Of a DNA stretch of 64,000 bases, positions 1-7,876 are shown in pieces. The notes under the pieces were generated by a model, which was not told where the DNA came from, did no database searches, and worked only from the letters and a program-made list of their open reading frames with translations. Positions within the stretch are counted from its first letter, which is position 1. Each line of letters begins with the position of its first letter. The translations under genes were made by a program, and so were the position numbers. This DNA comes from Planococcus chinensis (GTDB lineage Bacteria > Bacillota > Bacilli > Bacillales_A > Planococcaceae), in assembly GCF_020071995.1 (NCBI RefSeq), contig NZ_JABWTK010000003.1, forward strand, positions 248,001-312,000, read 5' to 3'.

Positions 1-1
1 G

Positions 2-238
2 AACCACAATTTGCTGATTTTGGACGAACCGACCAACCATTTGGATTTAGAAGCCAAAGAAGTGATGGAAGAAGCGCTCGCCAACTTTCCGGGCACCATT
101 ATTTCAGTTTCACATGACCGCTATTTTCTCGACAAGCTGTTTCCGGTAACCTACTGGCTGCACAATCAAGCGATTGAGCGTTTTGAAGGGAATTATTCAT
201 TCGCTAAAGAAAAAAAGCAAGCCATCGGTGCCGTTTGA
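2..238 (+). CDS. ABC-F family ATP-binding protein, C-terminal part
   Basis: Only the last 78 residues are in the window; the frame is open to the left edge. It begins just before a Walker B stretch (LLILDEPTNHLD), followed by the H-loop context ISVSHDRYFLD and the short tail typical of ABC-F proteins (FEGNYSFAKEKK). The wording EPTNHLD is the ABC-F signature. These are soluble twin-ATPase proteins that act on the ribosome, in translation or antibiotic protection, and lack membrane domains. Which ABC-F subfamily cannot be decided from this fragment. It ends at a strong terminator shared with the convergent HxlR gene. Confidence 0.9.
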   Translation, partial: NHNLLILDEPTNHLDLEAKEVMEEALANFPGTIISVSHDRYFLDKLFPVTYWLHNQAIERFEGNYSFAKEKKQAIGAV

Positions 239-274
239 CGGAGAATGTGAAAGCGGCAACTTATCACAAGACAA

Positions 275-317
275 AAATAAAACAGCTTATCCGACAAGGG
301 GATAAGCTGTTTTATTT
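275..317. terminator. bidirectional terminator between ABC-F and HxlR genes
   Basis: An 18-bp perfect stem (275-292 with 300-317) around a 7-nt loop has A-rich and T-rich flanks on both sides, so it can work in both directions. The stop codon of the leftward HxlR gene (312-314) lies inside the stem. Confidence 0.9.
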
Positions 318-644
318 CGTTTCGACCGTTTCAATCGGTTCTATCCAAACTTGCGACCAGTTTTGGATTTCATCCATTACCGGCTTTAATGAAAAACCTT
401 TTTCGGTCAACTCGTATTCAATCCGGACAGGCGTTTCGGGATAGACGGTGCGCGTAACGAGACCCTGTGCTTCCAGATTTTTTAATCGTTCTGACAAGAG
501 ACGGCCGCTGATGCCGATGACTTCAGTTAAATGGCTAAAACGTTGAGGTCCAGATAAAAGCTGATAAATGATCAACCCGGTCCAACGCTGGCTGAGAAGC
601 GAAATTGCACTTTCAAAACGGGGACAAATGACGGATGTGTCCAT
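312..644 (-). CDS. HxlR (DUF24) family transcriptional regulator
   Basis: This 110-residue winged-helix repressor has the HxlR layout: CPRFESAISLLSQRW at the N-terminus, then LSGPQRFSHLTEVIGISGRLLSERLKNLE (recognition helix region) and the wing ending in EYELTEKG. Cys7 matches the redox-sensing cysteine of YodB and CatR of Bacillus subtilis. The start at 644 is chosen because AAGGAGTG lies just upstream; the open frame extends further without a ribosome site. It is divergent from the CatE-like dioxygenase gene, as repressors of quinone and catechol stress genes often are. I infer that it represses that gene and senses quinones or diamide-type stress through Cys7. Confidence 0.85.
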   Translation of the reverse strand: MDTSVICPRFESAISLLSQRWTGLIIYQLLSGPQRFSHLTEVIGISGRLLSERLKNLEAQGLVTRTVYPETPVRIEYELTEKGFSLKPVMDEIQNWSQVWIEPIETVETK

Positions 645-706
645 TCTTATCACTCCTTTTTTATATAATAGCACAAAACCAGTGTGGAATAAAAGAATAA
701 GGTTAC

Positions 707-735
707 TTGACATATATAACTTCCTTTAATATAAT
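707..735 (+). promoter_or_regulatory. consensus sigma-A promoter of the dioxygenase gene
   Basis: TTGACA at 707-712 and TATAAT at 730-735 are separated by 17 bp, a perfect match to the vegetative consensus. Such a strong promoter next to a repressor gene fits expression limited mainly by repression. Confidence 0.85.
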
Positions 736-737
736 TG

Positions 738-752
738 GTTACATAAAGTAAC
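738..752. promoter_or_regulatory. GTTAC-N5-GTAAC inverted repeat, likely HxlR operator
   Basis: GTTAC-ATAAA-GTAAC lies just downstream of the -10 box, where a bound repressor would block transcription. A further GGTTACTT at 701-708 overlaps the -35 region. The spacing and the divergent HxlR gene make this the probable operator; assignment is inference. Confidence 0.55.
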
Positions 753-773
753 TAAAGAAAAGAGGCCATCAAA

Positions 774-1625
774 ATGAATTTTCATACAAAACCGGTCACA
801 TACGTAGGCGAAGTTGGGTTAAAGGTATTGGATTTAAAAGAAATGACGCGTTTCTATAAAGAAGTAATTGGATTTGAAGTATTGAAAGAAACGGAAAGTG
901 CAACGGTTTTAGGGGCAGGCGGCCAAGCTTTGCTGAAGCTGGAAGCTGTCGAAGGCTTAGCGCTGAAGCAAGATCGCTACGCAGGGCTTTACCATTTCGC
1001 AATCCTATTGCCAGACCGAAAAGAGTTGGCGAAAATACTTATCCATCTTCACAATTCAGGAATCCGTTTAGGTTCTTCCGATCATCTAGTCAGTGAAGCG
1101 TTGTACTTGAGCGACCCGGAAGGCAATGGCATTGAAATCTACCGGGACCGGGAGCCGGAGGAGTGGAACTGGAACGGCGGCCAAGTAGATATGGCAGTTG
1201 ATCCAATCGATGCGCAAGGGCTTGTCCAAACTGCCCAGGAAGCCGGAGAAGTTTGGCAAGGCATGCCTGCAGGCACGGTTATGGGACATATTCACCTTCA
1301 TGTTTCAAACTTGCAGGAAGCCCAAAAATTTTACGTCGATGGGCTGGGATTTGAAATCGTCACTTCCATGGGCGGCCAGGCACTGTTTCTTGCCGACCAG
1401 AAATACCATCACCATATCGGCTTGAACGTCTGGAACGGAATCGGCATACCGGCCTTACCGGAAAAAGAGGCTGGTTTGAATTACTATACACTTGTTTTGG
1501 AAGATGAAGAAAAACGCAGCCGTTTGGCGGAACACCTTCAAACCATGGACGTAGAAATTACAGAACACGAAAACTACTTGGAAACAACCGACCCATCCGG
1601 AAACCACATCCGCTTGACGGTTTAA
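774..1625 (+). CDS. catE: VOC-superfamily extradiol dioxygenase, CatE-like
   Basis: The 283-residue protein has two tandem VOC (glyoxalase/dioxygenase) modules, roughly residues 8-125 and 165-283. It closely resembles catechol-2,3-dioxygenase CatE of Bacillus subtilis, sharing GLYHFAILLPDRKEL, SEALYLSDPEGNGIEIY, HIHLHVSNLQEAQKFY and YHHHIGLNVW. In this family two histidines and a glutamate of the second module bind Fe(II), and the enzyme opens the catechol ring. B. subtilis catE follows catD (DoxX-like) and is repressed by an HxlR protein; here catD is absent but a divergent HxlR gene is present. The start at 774 follows AAAGAGG. Detoxification of catechol or quinone is the likely role; the exact substrate is not proved. 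Confidence 0.82.
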   Translation: MNFHTKPVTYVGEVGLKVLDLKEMTRFYKEVIGFEVLKETESATVLGAGGQALLKLEAVEGLALKQDRYAGLYHFAILLPDRKELAKILIHLHNSGIRLGSSDHLVSEALYLSDPEGNGIEIYRDREPEEWNWNGGQVDMAVDPIDAQGLVQTAQEAGEVWQGMPAGTVMGHIHLHVSNLQEAQKFYVDGLGFEIVTSMGGQALFLADQKYHHHIGLNVWNGIGIPALPEKEAGLNYYTLVLEDEEKRSRLAEHLQTMDVEITEHENYLETTDPSGNHIRLTV

Positions 1626-1630
1626 CAAAG

Positions 1631-1914
1631 AAAAGTGGAAGCGCCTGTCCAGCCCCGACAAGCGCTGGAGGATTTGAAAGCCATGGCGCTTCTTAGCCAT
1701 GGATTCACAGCCGAAGCGACCTCGAGGGGCTAGGCGCTGCAGCTGGACAAAGAAGAAAAGCGGAAGCGGCCGTTAAGGTTCGACGGGCATAAGACAGAGC
1801 GGCGAAGCGGCGTTCTGTGCCGCACAGCCGAAATGGCTTATGACCCGAGGACCTGGCCGCTACAGCTGGACAAGAAAAGCGGAGGCGCCTGTCCAGCCCC
1901 GACAAGCACTGGAT
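1631..1914 (+). repeat. cluster of dispersed hairpin repeat elements (two full, one truncated)
   Basis: The 320-base gap holds three head-to-tail copies of an element of about 120 bp. Each starts GAAAAGCGGARGCG and ends near AGCTGGACAA. Copy 1 spans about 1631-1750, copy 2 about 1755-1873, and copy 3 (1874-1914) stops after its first third. Within each copy the head pairs with the tail (for example GCGGCC with GGCCGC, GGGCATAAG with CTTATGACCC in copy 2) while the middle varies. The same element recurs at 45873-46021, again with a truncated last copy. No coding potential is seen. Confidence 0.8.
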
Positions 1915-1936
1915 CCTTAAAGCATTTTTAAATACG

Positions 1937-1966
1937 AAAAGCCGGCTCTAATTTGAGCCGGCTTTT
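1937..1966. terminator. terminator at the end of the 94-residue protein gene
   Basis: AAAAGCCGGCTC and GAGCCGGCTTTTT form a stem around a short loop. The stop codon of the leftward gene (1948-1950) is inside the hairpin. A T-run exists on both strands. Confidence 0.85.
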
Positions 1967-2232
1967 TCCGTGGATGGAGAAGTTCGTTCGCAACTGGCAT
2001 CCAGATTATAAAATTGATTTTCCTGGCTGGGCGTTGCCTTACTGGCTGGAACAGCTGTGGTGCTGAACGCAGCTATTTCTTCTGCCGGGTGGTTTTGCCG
2101 TGTTTCCATATATGCATACAATCTTTCCTGGCTTTTCAATTCTTCCAACGGATCACCAGAATAAGACAAAAGGATTAAACCGAATGCTCCTACAATTAAA
2201 GTGATGCCCAAAAGCGAAAGGAATCCCTTCAT
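1948..2232 (-). CDS. small single-pass membrane protein of unknown function
   Basis: This 94-residue protein has one clear N-terminal membrane segment (about residues 4-23, FLSLLGITLIVGAFGLILLS) followed by a polar, Ser/Thr/Glu-rich tail that probably faces outward. No cysteine lipobox and no known domain are visible. A G-rich site (GGCGGGG) precedes the ATG at 2232. It is transcribed away from the nitronate monooxygenase gene and ends in its own terminator. I do not recognise a family. The complete frame, ribosome site and membrane helix support a real gene. Confidence 0.6.
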   Translation of the reverse strand: MKGFLSLLGITLIVGAFGLILLSYSGDPLEELKSQERLYAYMETRQNHPAEEIAAFSTTAVPASKATPSQENQFYNLDASCERTSPSTEKAGSN

Positions 2233-2360
2233 AAAATAAACCCCGCCTTTTTGTTTTGCTTAAGAGTTAGAACGCATCGGAAATCAGAAAGTTCCCTCTT
2301 GCCGAAAATGGCTGTTATGCAATACTAGAAGAAAGAATATGGGATTAGGGAGGAATGCAG

Positions 2361-3431
2361 ATGATTTCACTGAAAACGGAGCTTTGCGGGCTTTTCGGTA
2401 TGGAGTATCCAATAATTCAAGCGGGCATGGCAGGAGGTCCAACCACACCGGAATTGGTGAGTGCAGTTAGTGAAGCAGGGGGGCTTGGCACCTTAGGAGC
2501 TGCTTATCTGGCGCCGGATGCCATGAGAAATGCAATTACGGAAATTCAGTCGCGCACGGAAAAACCTTTCGCAGTCAATATCTTTGCTTCTCACGAAAAA
2601 GACGATTTTAGCCGTTTGGAAGAAGTGCAAAAAACTTTAGCCCCTTTCCATTCCGAATTGAAGATTGAAAAGTTGCAGTCTTCCTATGCGTCACCGGATT
2701 GGAGCGCAGAGCAATTCGAAATTTGCATCGAAAAAGAAGTGCCCATTATCAGCACGGCATTCGGCTGTTTGTCGAAACGCCAGATGGACATTGCTAAGGC
2801 GCGGCGCGTAAAAACCGTTGTCATGGTTACCACGGTAAAAGAGGCGCAGCAAGCTGAACAGGCAGGAGCGGATGCGGTCGTGGCACAGGGAAGCGAAGCC
2901 GGCGGACACCGCAGCACGTTTTCGCTTGAGCGCCATCCGCAGGGAGCGTTAATTGGTACCATGTCATTGGTCCCCCAAATTGCAGATGCCGTTGCCGTTC
3001 CGGTCATTGCAGCCGGCGGCATTGCAGATGGCCGCGGGCTGGTTTCGTCGCTGGCCTTGGGGGCGCAGGCGGTACAACTGGGCACCCGCTTTCTGACAGC
3101 ACATGAAGCCGGGACACACGCTGTATATAAACAAGCCATCTTTGACAGTGATGAAGAAAGCACGGTCATCACAAAAGTATTTTCCGGCCGGCCGGCAAGG
3201 GGCATTAAAAACCGTTTTATCGAAGAATTTGAAAAAGGGGGAATCGCGCCGCTTCCTTTTCCTTCACAAAACACAATCACGAAGGACTTACGGGCTGCGG
3301 CTGGCCGAAACAACGATTCGGCGTTTATGTCGTTATGGGCAGGCCAGTCGACCCGGATGCTGACAGAAGAGCAGGGAGCGGCAGATATTATTGAGGCCAT
3401 TATGGAACAGGCACAGAAAATCCTTCGCTGA
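2361..3431 (+). CDS. nitronate monooxygenase / NAD(P)H-dependent flavin oxidoreductase
   Basis: The protein (356 residues) is a TIM-barrel FMN enzyme of the 2-nitropropane dioxygenase family. Visible signatures are PIIQAGMAGG near the N-terminus, the flavin-phosphate region AQGSEAGGHRS, VIAAGGIADGRG and ALGAQAVQLGTRFL. Family members oxidise alkyl nitronates such as propionate 3-nitronate; the Bacillus relative is YrpB. The frame also offers ATG at 2355, but the GGGAGG at 2348-2353 is properly spaced only for ATG 2361. It is a single-gene unit with a terminator downstream. Confidence 0.85.
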   Translation: MISLKTELCGLFGMEYPIIQAGMAGGPTTPELVSAVSEAGGLGTLGAAYLAPDAMRNAITEIQSRTEKPFAVNIFASHEKDDFSRLEEVQKTLAPFHSELKIEKLQSSYASPDWSAEQFEICIEKEVPIISTAFGCLSKRQMDIAKARRVKTVVMVTTVKEAQQAEQAGADAVVAQGSEAGGHRSTFSLERHPQGALIGTMSLVPQIADAVAVPVIAAGGIADGRGLVSSLALGAQAVQLGTRFLTAHEAGTHAVYKQAIFDSDEESTVITKVFSGRPARGIKNRFIEEFEKGGIAPLPFPSQNTITKDLRAAAGRNNDSAFMSLWAGQSTRMLTEEQGAADIIEAIMEQAQKILR

Positions 3432-3469
3432 ACCAGCAGACTTCCATTACGATGAAACGAATTTCATTT

Positions 3470-3501
3470 AAGCGGTTTCCTTTCAGGAAGCCGCTTTTTT
3501 A
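3470..3501 (+). terminator. terminator after nitronate monooxygenase gene
   Basis: AAGCGGTTTCC and GGAAGCCGCTT pair around TTTCA and are followed by six T. Confidence 0.85.
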
Positions 3502-3604
3502 CGGGCTGCTGCGGCTGGAAAAGTTTCTTTAGTGAAACTTATAAGGGGCCAATCCGTATAGATAACTAGTGGAAATCCAATCAGAATTTAAAGGGGAATT
3601 TAGT

Positions 3605-5287
3605 GTGGGAAGTATATTGTTATTTGCAGCTATTGCATCTCTTGTGGCTGCCGTAATTATTGTGCCGCTGGCAGGAAACGGGAAAAGAGCCGGGAACTCT
3701 CATCAGTCAATTGTTATTCCCGGCCTGGTTTTTGTTTTTATTGTCGGAATTTTATTGATTGCAGGCTATTATTATTTTACAAATGCAGACCGGACTTTGA
3801 TGTCACTTTGGCCAATCGTGCTTATTGCGACGGTGCTTGGAGCCTTGTTCTCAAGTGGAACGGAGCAAAAGGTGAAGTCGGTGCTGGCAATCGGAGCTTT
3901 GGCGCTTGCCGCCTATATTTTGTCGGCGCCGTTGTTTAACGCAACGGAAAAATACGAAGCAGTGCAAATGGAAGAGCAAGAAGAAATTGAAGCATTTGAT
4001 GAAACGCAGACTCCGGCCAGTGTGCCGCCGAAATTTGCGCGCAATAAAATGAAAAAAGCATTCGGCCAAGTGCCGGATACGAGCTATTACGAACTCGGAA
4101 GCTTGCAGATCCAAAAAGTCGGCGGGGAATATGTCTACATTGCCCCTGTGGAATTTTCCGGATTTTTCAAATGGTGGAACGGGGATTCGACTCCGGGCTA
4201 CTTCACGATGAGCGCGACCGACGCTTCGGCAAATCCGAAGTTTGTGAAAGCGGAGATGGTGTATACGCCGTCTTCTTATTTTAATAAAAACATCGAGCGC
4301 CATATGCGCCTTGAAAATCCGGAAGCGATTTTTTATGGCGACTCGCAGCTGGAAATTGACGATGATGGAAAACCGTTTTATATCCGTTCATACGGCGATT
4401 TTATTTCTGCCCGCAACGGGTTTGCGGTTAAAGGCATTGTAACTGTCGATCCAGCTACCGGCAAAACGGAAACTTATTCACTTAAGGAAGTTCCGGCGTT
4501 TATCGACGGCGCGGTTTCTCCGGAGTCGGTCAGCCTGGAAAATAGCTACTACGGGAATTACATCCATGGGTTCTGGAACAGCAAATTCGGCAAGAAAGAT
4601 GTGAAACTGCCATCGGATGAAGGAACCGAAGCAAATGTCAGCCCTGTTTTCGATGCAGAAGGGGACATGTACTATTTCACTGATTTTACCAGCCCGAAAG
4701 AAGGCGTCGATTCGATGCTCGGCTATTCCTTGACGAATGCGCGTACGGGGGAATCCACGTATTTCACCGGAAATATGGAAGATTCCTATATGGACTCCCA
4801 AGGGAATTTACAGATTATTGAGAAGCAATTCATCGAAAAACAATGGTCGGGGGAAATGCCGGTGCTTTACAATTTTTATGAAGAAGCCAGTTGGCTGACG
4901 CCGGTGCTCGATTCGAACGGCTTTTTGCAGAATTACTTTATCGTCTCGGCCGCCAATCCGGAAATTTCCGTTTTTGCCGGAACGCCGAATGAAGCCCTTC
5001 AGCTGTATAAAACGGCCCTTCAGCGCGGAGGCAGTACAGTGGACGGCAGTTCGGATGCAGAAGAAGCCTCAGCTTCCGGCGTTGTAGAACGGGTCTTCAA
5101 GGAAAAGACAGGAGACTTTACGGTCGTCTCTTTCCTGATGGAAGACGGAACAAATTTTATCGTCTCTTCTGAGAATGTTCCATTCGCGATTTACTTAAAA
5201 GAAACCGATCGGGTACAAGTCACCTACCTGCAAACGGGTGATTTGTTCCTGCCGGTAAAAGCAATGGCCATTGAAGGAATCGAATAA
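3605..5287 (+). CDS. polytopic membrane protein with large extracytoplasmic region
   Basis: The protein (560 residues) has four hydrophobic segments in its first 125 residues (near 2-20, 38-60, 68-85 and 93-110), then a long soluble part. This part is rich in Tyr, Phe and acidic residues and contains several regions resembling repeated beta modules (TPGYFTMSATDA, SMLGYSLTNARTGE). I cannot name a family. The frame opens at GTG 3569, but AAAGGGGA at 3590-3597 points to GTG 3605, where a membrane helix begins directly. It is a single gene with its own terminator and precedes a CAP-domain protein, so a cell-envelope role is plausible but unproved. Confidence 0.65.
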   Translation: MGSILLFAAIASLVAAVIIVPLAGNGKRAGNSHQSIVIPGLVFVFIVGILLIAGYYYFTNADRTLMSLWPIVLIATVLGALFSSGTEQKVKSVLAIGALALAAYILSAPLFNATEKYEAVQMEEQEEIEAFDETQTPASVPPKFARNKMKKAFGQVPDTSYYELGSLQIQKVGGEYVYIAPVEFSGFFKWWNGDSTPGYFTMSATDASANPKFVKAEMVYTPSSYFNKNIERHMRLENPEAIFYGDSQLEIDDDGKPFYIRSYGDFISARNGFAVKGIVTVDPATGKTETYSLKEVPAFIDGAVSPESVSLENSYYGNYIHGFWNSKFGKKDVKLPSDEGTEANVSPVFDAEGDMYYFTDFTSPKEGVDSMLGYSLTNARTGESTYFTGNMEDSYMDSQGNLQIIEKQFIEKQWSGEMPVLYNFYEEASWLTPVLDSNGFLQNYFIVSAANPEISVFAGTPNEALQLYKTALQRGGSTVDGSSDAEEASASGVVERVFKEKTGDFTVVSFLMEDGTNFIVSSENVPFAIYLKETDRVQVTYLQTGDLFLPVKAMAIEGIE

Positions 5288-5295
5288 ACCAATGG

Positions 5296-5330
5296 AATCC
5301 TTCTGCCTTATGGACAGAAGGATTTTTTCT
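5296..5330 (+). terminator. terminator after 3605-5287 gene
   Basis: AATCCTTCTG pairs with CAGAAGGATT, followed by a T-run. Confidence 0.88.
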
Positions 5331-5394
5331 TTCCGATAGAGAAGCTTATACTTTATAGAATCCCGTTTTCCAATTAAACTGGAGGGAAGAGGTG

Positions 5395-6528
5395 ATGCAC
5401 GTGCGAAAAGTTTTTTGGATCATCCTGCTGCTTGTGCTGATTTATTTCGCACGGCCACTGTGGGAAGAGAAGGCAAGTGAATACGTGGACCTGGGCTTCT
5501 TGGACAAGTTTGATGCGACGGTTGAACAAGTCGCAAACAGTCCAACAGTATCGGAAGCTTTGGAGCAAGCCAAGCAATTCACAGGCGAAATAGGCGGACA
5601 GCTGCAGTCTTTTGTCAGTGAAAGTTCTGCAGAAATGCCGGATGCTGTCGAGAAACCGGATTTGGCTGAAACCGAGTCGCTGTTTGCTGTCCATAATGTC
5701 ACGCTCGGCATGGCGAAAGAAGAAGCCCAGGCAAAAGTCGGCTTGCCTCTTCGCTTAATGCGGAACGAATATGGAGCCGATTGGCATAGCTACCATCAAA
5801 ACTATCAGAACTATGTGTTATTGTCGTATGACCAGAATGGCAAGGTCAATGGCATGTTTACCAATCAGGACTTGATTTCCTCGACAAAAGGGCTATCGAT
5901 GGATTCCAACAAAGCAGAAGTCCGGGCAGCGCTCGGCATTCCGCTGAAGAGCCTGCAAAAAGGGAATGTGCAATACATTTTGGATACTCGTGAAGAATAC
6001 GATGTGTTTAAAATAGATTCGATATACGTGACGGTATTTTATGATATTCATGAACAAGACACAGTAACGGCTCTACAAGTTGTTACGGAAGACTTGGAAA
6101 AACAGCGGGAGAAAATTTATGCCGCCCCCGATGCTGAATTGAAAGAAGGCTTTGAATTTCTGTTGTTTGAACTGACGAACTCAGCGCGCATCCAGCGGGA
6201 CCTTCCGCTGTTGAAGTGGGATGAAGCAGCCCGCGCTACAGCCCGCAAACACAGTGAGGATATGGCGGAAAACCGGTATTTCAGCCATACCAACCTGGCG
6301 GGGAAATCACCTTTTGACCGCATGAAAGATGACGGCATTACGTTCTTCGTAGCCGGTGAAAACCTGGCGTATGGCCAATACAGCAGCATTTTTGCCCATG
6401 AAGGTTTGATGAATTCAATGGGGCATCGCGAAAATATTGTAAAACCGGATTTTGGCTATCTTGGAATTGGGGCAGCCTTCAACTCGGACAATCAGCCTTA
6501 TTTCACCGCCAATTTCTTCAATCGATAA
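5395..6528 (+). CDS. secreted/anchored CAP-domain protein (YlbC-like)
   Basis: The 377-residue protein has an N-terminal hydrophobic segment (VFWIILLLVLIYFARPLW), then a CAP-associated module (about residues 100-230, with GMAKEEAQAKVG and MDSNKAEVRAALG repeated). A C-terminal SCP/CAP domain (about 245-375) carries the family's hallmarks NSARIQRDLPLLKWDE, ARKHSEDMAENRYFSH and GENLAYG with the final GHRENI. The same order is known from Bacillus YlbC. The molecular role of bacterial CAP proteins is poorly defined. A GGAGGGA at 5381-5387 fits ATG 5395 better than GTG 5392. Confidence 0.85.
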   Translation: MHVRKVFWIILLLVLIYFARPLWEEKASEYVDLGFLDKFDATVEQVANSPTVSEALEQAKQFTGEIGGQLQSFVSESSAEMPDAVEKPDLAETESLFAVHNVTLGMAKEEAQAKVGLPLRLMRNEYGADWHSYHQNYQNYVLLSYDQNGKVNGMFTNQDLISSTKGLSMDSNKAEVRAALGIPLKSLQKGNVQYILDTREEYDVFKIDSIYVTVFYDIHEQDTVTALQVVTEDLEKQREKIYAAPDAELKEGFEFLLFELTNSARIQRDLPLLKWDEAARATARKHSEDMAENRYFSHTNLAGKSPFDRMKDDGITFFVAGENLAYGQYSSIFAHEGLMNSMGHRENIVKPDFGYLGIGAAFNSDNQPYFTANFFNR

Positions 6529-6536
6529 GGTTCAAG

Positions 6537-6566
6537 GCATCAGCAACGATTTTGCTGGTGCTTTTT
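6537..6566 (+). terminator. terminator after CAP-domain gene
   Basis: GCATCAGCAA pairs (one G-U pair) with TTGCTGGTGC around CGATT and is followed by five T. Confidence 0.85.
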
Positions 6567-6671
6567 GTATGAACAGGTCCACGGGTGAAAAAACTTCCTG
6601 TCTGCAGATAAATTTAAGGCTCATTTTCGTGATAAACTGGGTATACACAGAAAAGAAAGGAAGTGGGCTAT

Positions 6672-7751
6672 TTGACAAACAAACTTTGGTTCCAAACGGG
6701 TGTCGGTATTATATTGGCTTTAGTCATCATCCGTCTATTCATAGAAGTCCAAGCCATATTCGACCCGTTATTCATCATTGCGCAAACTATTTTTGTGCCA
6801 TTGCTGCTTGGCGGCGTGTTATTTTATCTCAGCCGGCCGCTTCTCCGGTTTTTGCAGAAGAAGCAATTTCCGAAATGGTCAATCGTTGTTATTATTCTGG
6901 TACTGATTATTTTGGTCTTTTACCTATTTTATGCAATGATTGGACCGATTGTAACGAAACAGGTCAATTCATTGGTGAACAATGCACCGGCCATCATTGA
7001 CGACGTCGAACAATACAGCCAGTACGTATTCGATCAGCGTGAACGGCTGCCGGCTTCGATTGAAGAACAGATCAATCAGATGTCAGGGCAATTGGGCGAC
7101 TGGGCCAGCAATATCGGCTCATGGGTTTTGACCTTCCTGGGAAGTTTCATTTCAGGAGTCGTTTCGCTCGTCCTTGTACCGTTTTTCTTGATCTATCTTT
7201 TGCTGGACCACGAAAAGTTCGCGCCGTTTGTGGCCGGTTTCTTTAAAGGGGAACGCAGAACGTGGATCCGCAAAACTTTGAGCGACGTTGATCATACCTT
7301 GCAGTCCTACATCCAGGGCCAGTTGTTTGTCAGCTTCCTGGTCGGGGTGATGTTGTTGATCGGCTATTTGATCATCGACCTCGATTATGCTTTGCTGCTT
7401 GCGTTGATCGGAATGGTGACCAACGTCATTCCATTCCTCGGGCCATATATCGCAGTCATTCCGGCAATAATCATTGCCGTAGTCCAAGACCCGATCATGG
7501 CGGTCTATGTAGCGATCATCATGCTTATCGCCCAGCAGATTGAAAGCAATCTGATTACGCCGAACGTCATGGGCAATGCGCTTGATGTCCATCCGTTGAC
7601 TGTCATTACGCTTATTTTGGCAGCTGGGAATATAGCCGGGTTATGGGGAATCATTCTCGCTATCCCTGTTTATGCGGTAATCAAGACGATTGCTAAAAAC
7701 GTCTATGCCCGCAGACAGCAAATTCGCGAAACCGCTACAAAAGAAGTGTAA
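6672..7751 (+). CDS. AI-2E family (PerM/UPF0118) transporter
   Basis: The protein (359 residues) has the AI-2E/PerM layout: paired N-terminal helices, a central amphipathic soluble section (about 100-200), then a block of membrane helices with the conserved GMVTNVIPFLGPYIAVIPA and ESNLITPNVMG segments. Members export small molecules or ions (autoinducer-2 in some, Na+/H+ antiport in others), so the substrate cannot be assigned. GTG 6663 is too close to the ribosome site; TTG 6672, about 7 nt after GGAAGTG, is the better start. Single-gene unit. Confidence 0.85.
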   Translation: MTNKLWFQTGVGIILALVIIRLFIEVQAIFDPLFIIAQTIFVPLLLGGVLFYLSRPLLRFLQKKQFPKWSIVVIILVLIILVFYLFYAMIGPIVTKQVNSLVNNAPAIIDDVEQYSQYVFDQRERLPASIEEQINQMSGQLGDWASNIGSWVLTFLGSFISGVVSLVLVPFFLIYLLLDHEKFAPFVAGFFKGERRTWIRKTLSDVDHTLQSYIQGQLFVSFLVGVMLLIGYLIIDLDYALLLALIGMVTNVIPFLGPYIAVIPAIIIAVVQDPIMAVYVAIIMLIAQQIESNLITPNVMGNALDVHPLTVITLILAAGNIAGLWGIILAIPVYAVIKTIAKNVYARRQQIRETATKEV

Positions 7752-7755
7752 TTTT

Positions 7756-7791
7756 AACCTCCGCAAATTGGATTTGCGGAGGTTAATTTTT
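7756..7791 (+). terminator. terminator after AI-2E family gene
   Basis: A 13-bp perfect stem (7756-7768 with 7772-7784, AACCTCCGCAAAT) around a 3-nt loop, then a T-rich tail. Confidence 0.9.
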
Positions 7792-7816
7792 TGCAAACAA
7801 ATCCGATGTGTATTTC

Positions 7817-7845
7817 TTGACTTCAAATAGTATACCCCCTAAACT
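7817..7845 (+). promoter_or_regulatory. promoter of the MarR-MMPL operon
   Basis: TTGACT at 7817-7822 and TAAACT at 7840-7845 are 17 bp apart. The left arm of the large inverted repeat fills the spacer between the two boxes, so a bound regulator would exclude RNA polymerase. Confidence 0.6.
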
Positions 7846-7876
7846 AGTGTTTATTGGTTGAGGGGGTATACTATTT
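7825..7876. promoter_or_regulatory. 16-bp perfect inverted repeat, likely autoregulatory operator
   Basis: Arms 7825-7840 (AAATAGTATACCCCCT) and 7861-7876 are exact reverse complements, 20 bp apart. The left arm lies between -35 and -10; the right arm contains the ribosome site AGGGGGT and ends at the TTG start. I infer binding by the MarR protein encoded next. Confidence 0.7.

Noticed and set aside
1705..1905. minus-strand frame in the repeat cluster
   Set aside because: It is a translation of hairpin repeats; basic, low-complexity, without a ribosome site.
2684..3400. 238-codon antisense frame
   Set aside because: It is opposite the nitronate monooxygenase gene and has no recognisable domain or ribosome site.
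6452..7000. 182-codon frame overlapping the CAP and AI-2E genes
   Set aside because: It spans a terminator and overlaps the true AI-2E gene in another frame; composition is not protein-like.
7825..7876. riboswitch or attenuator leader for the MarR operon
   Set aside because: The left arm lies between the promoter boxes and would not be transcribed from the predicted start; an operator is simpler.
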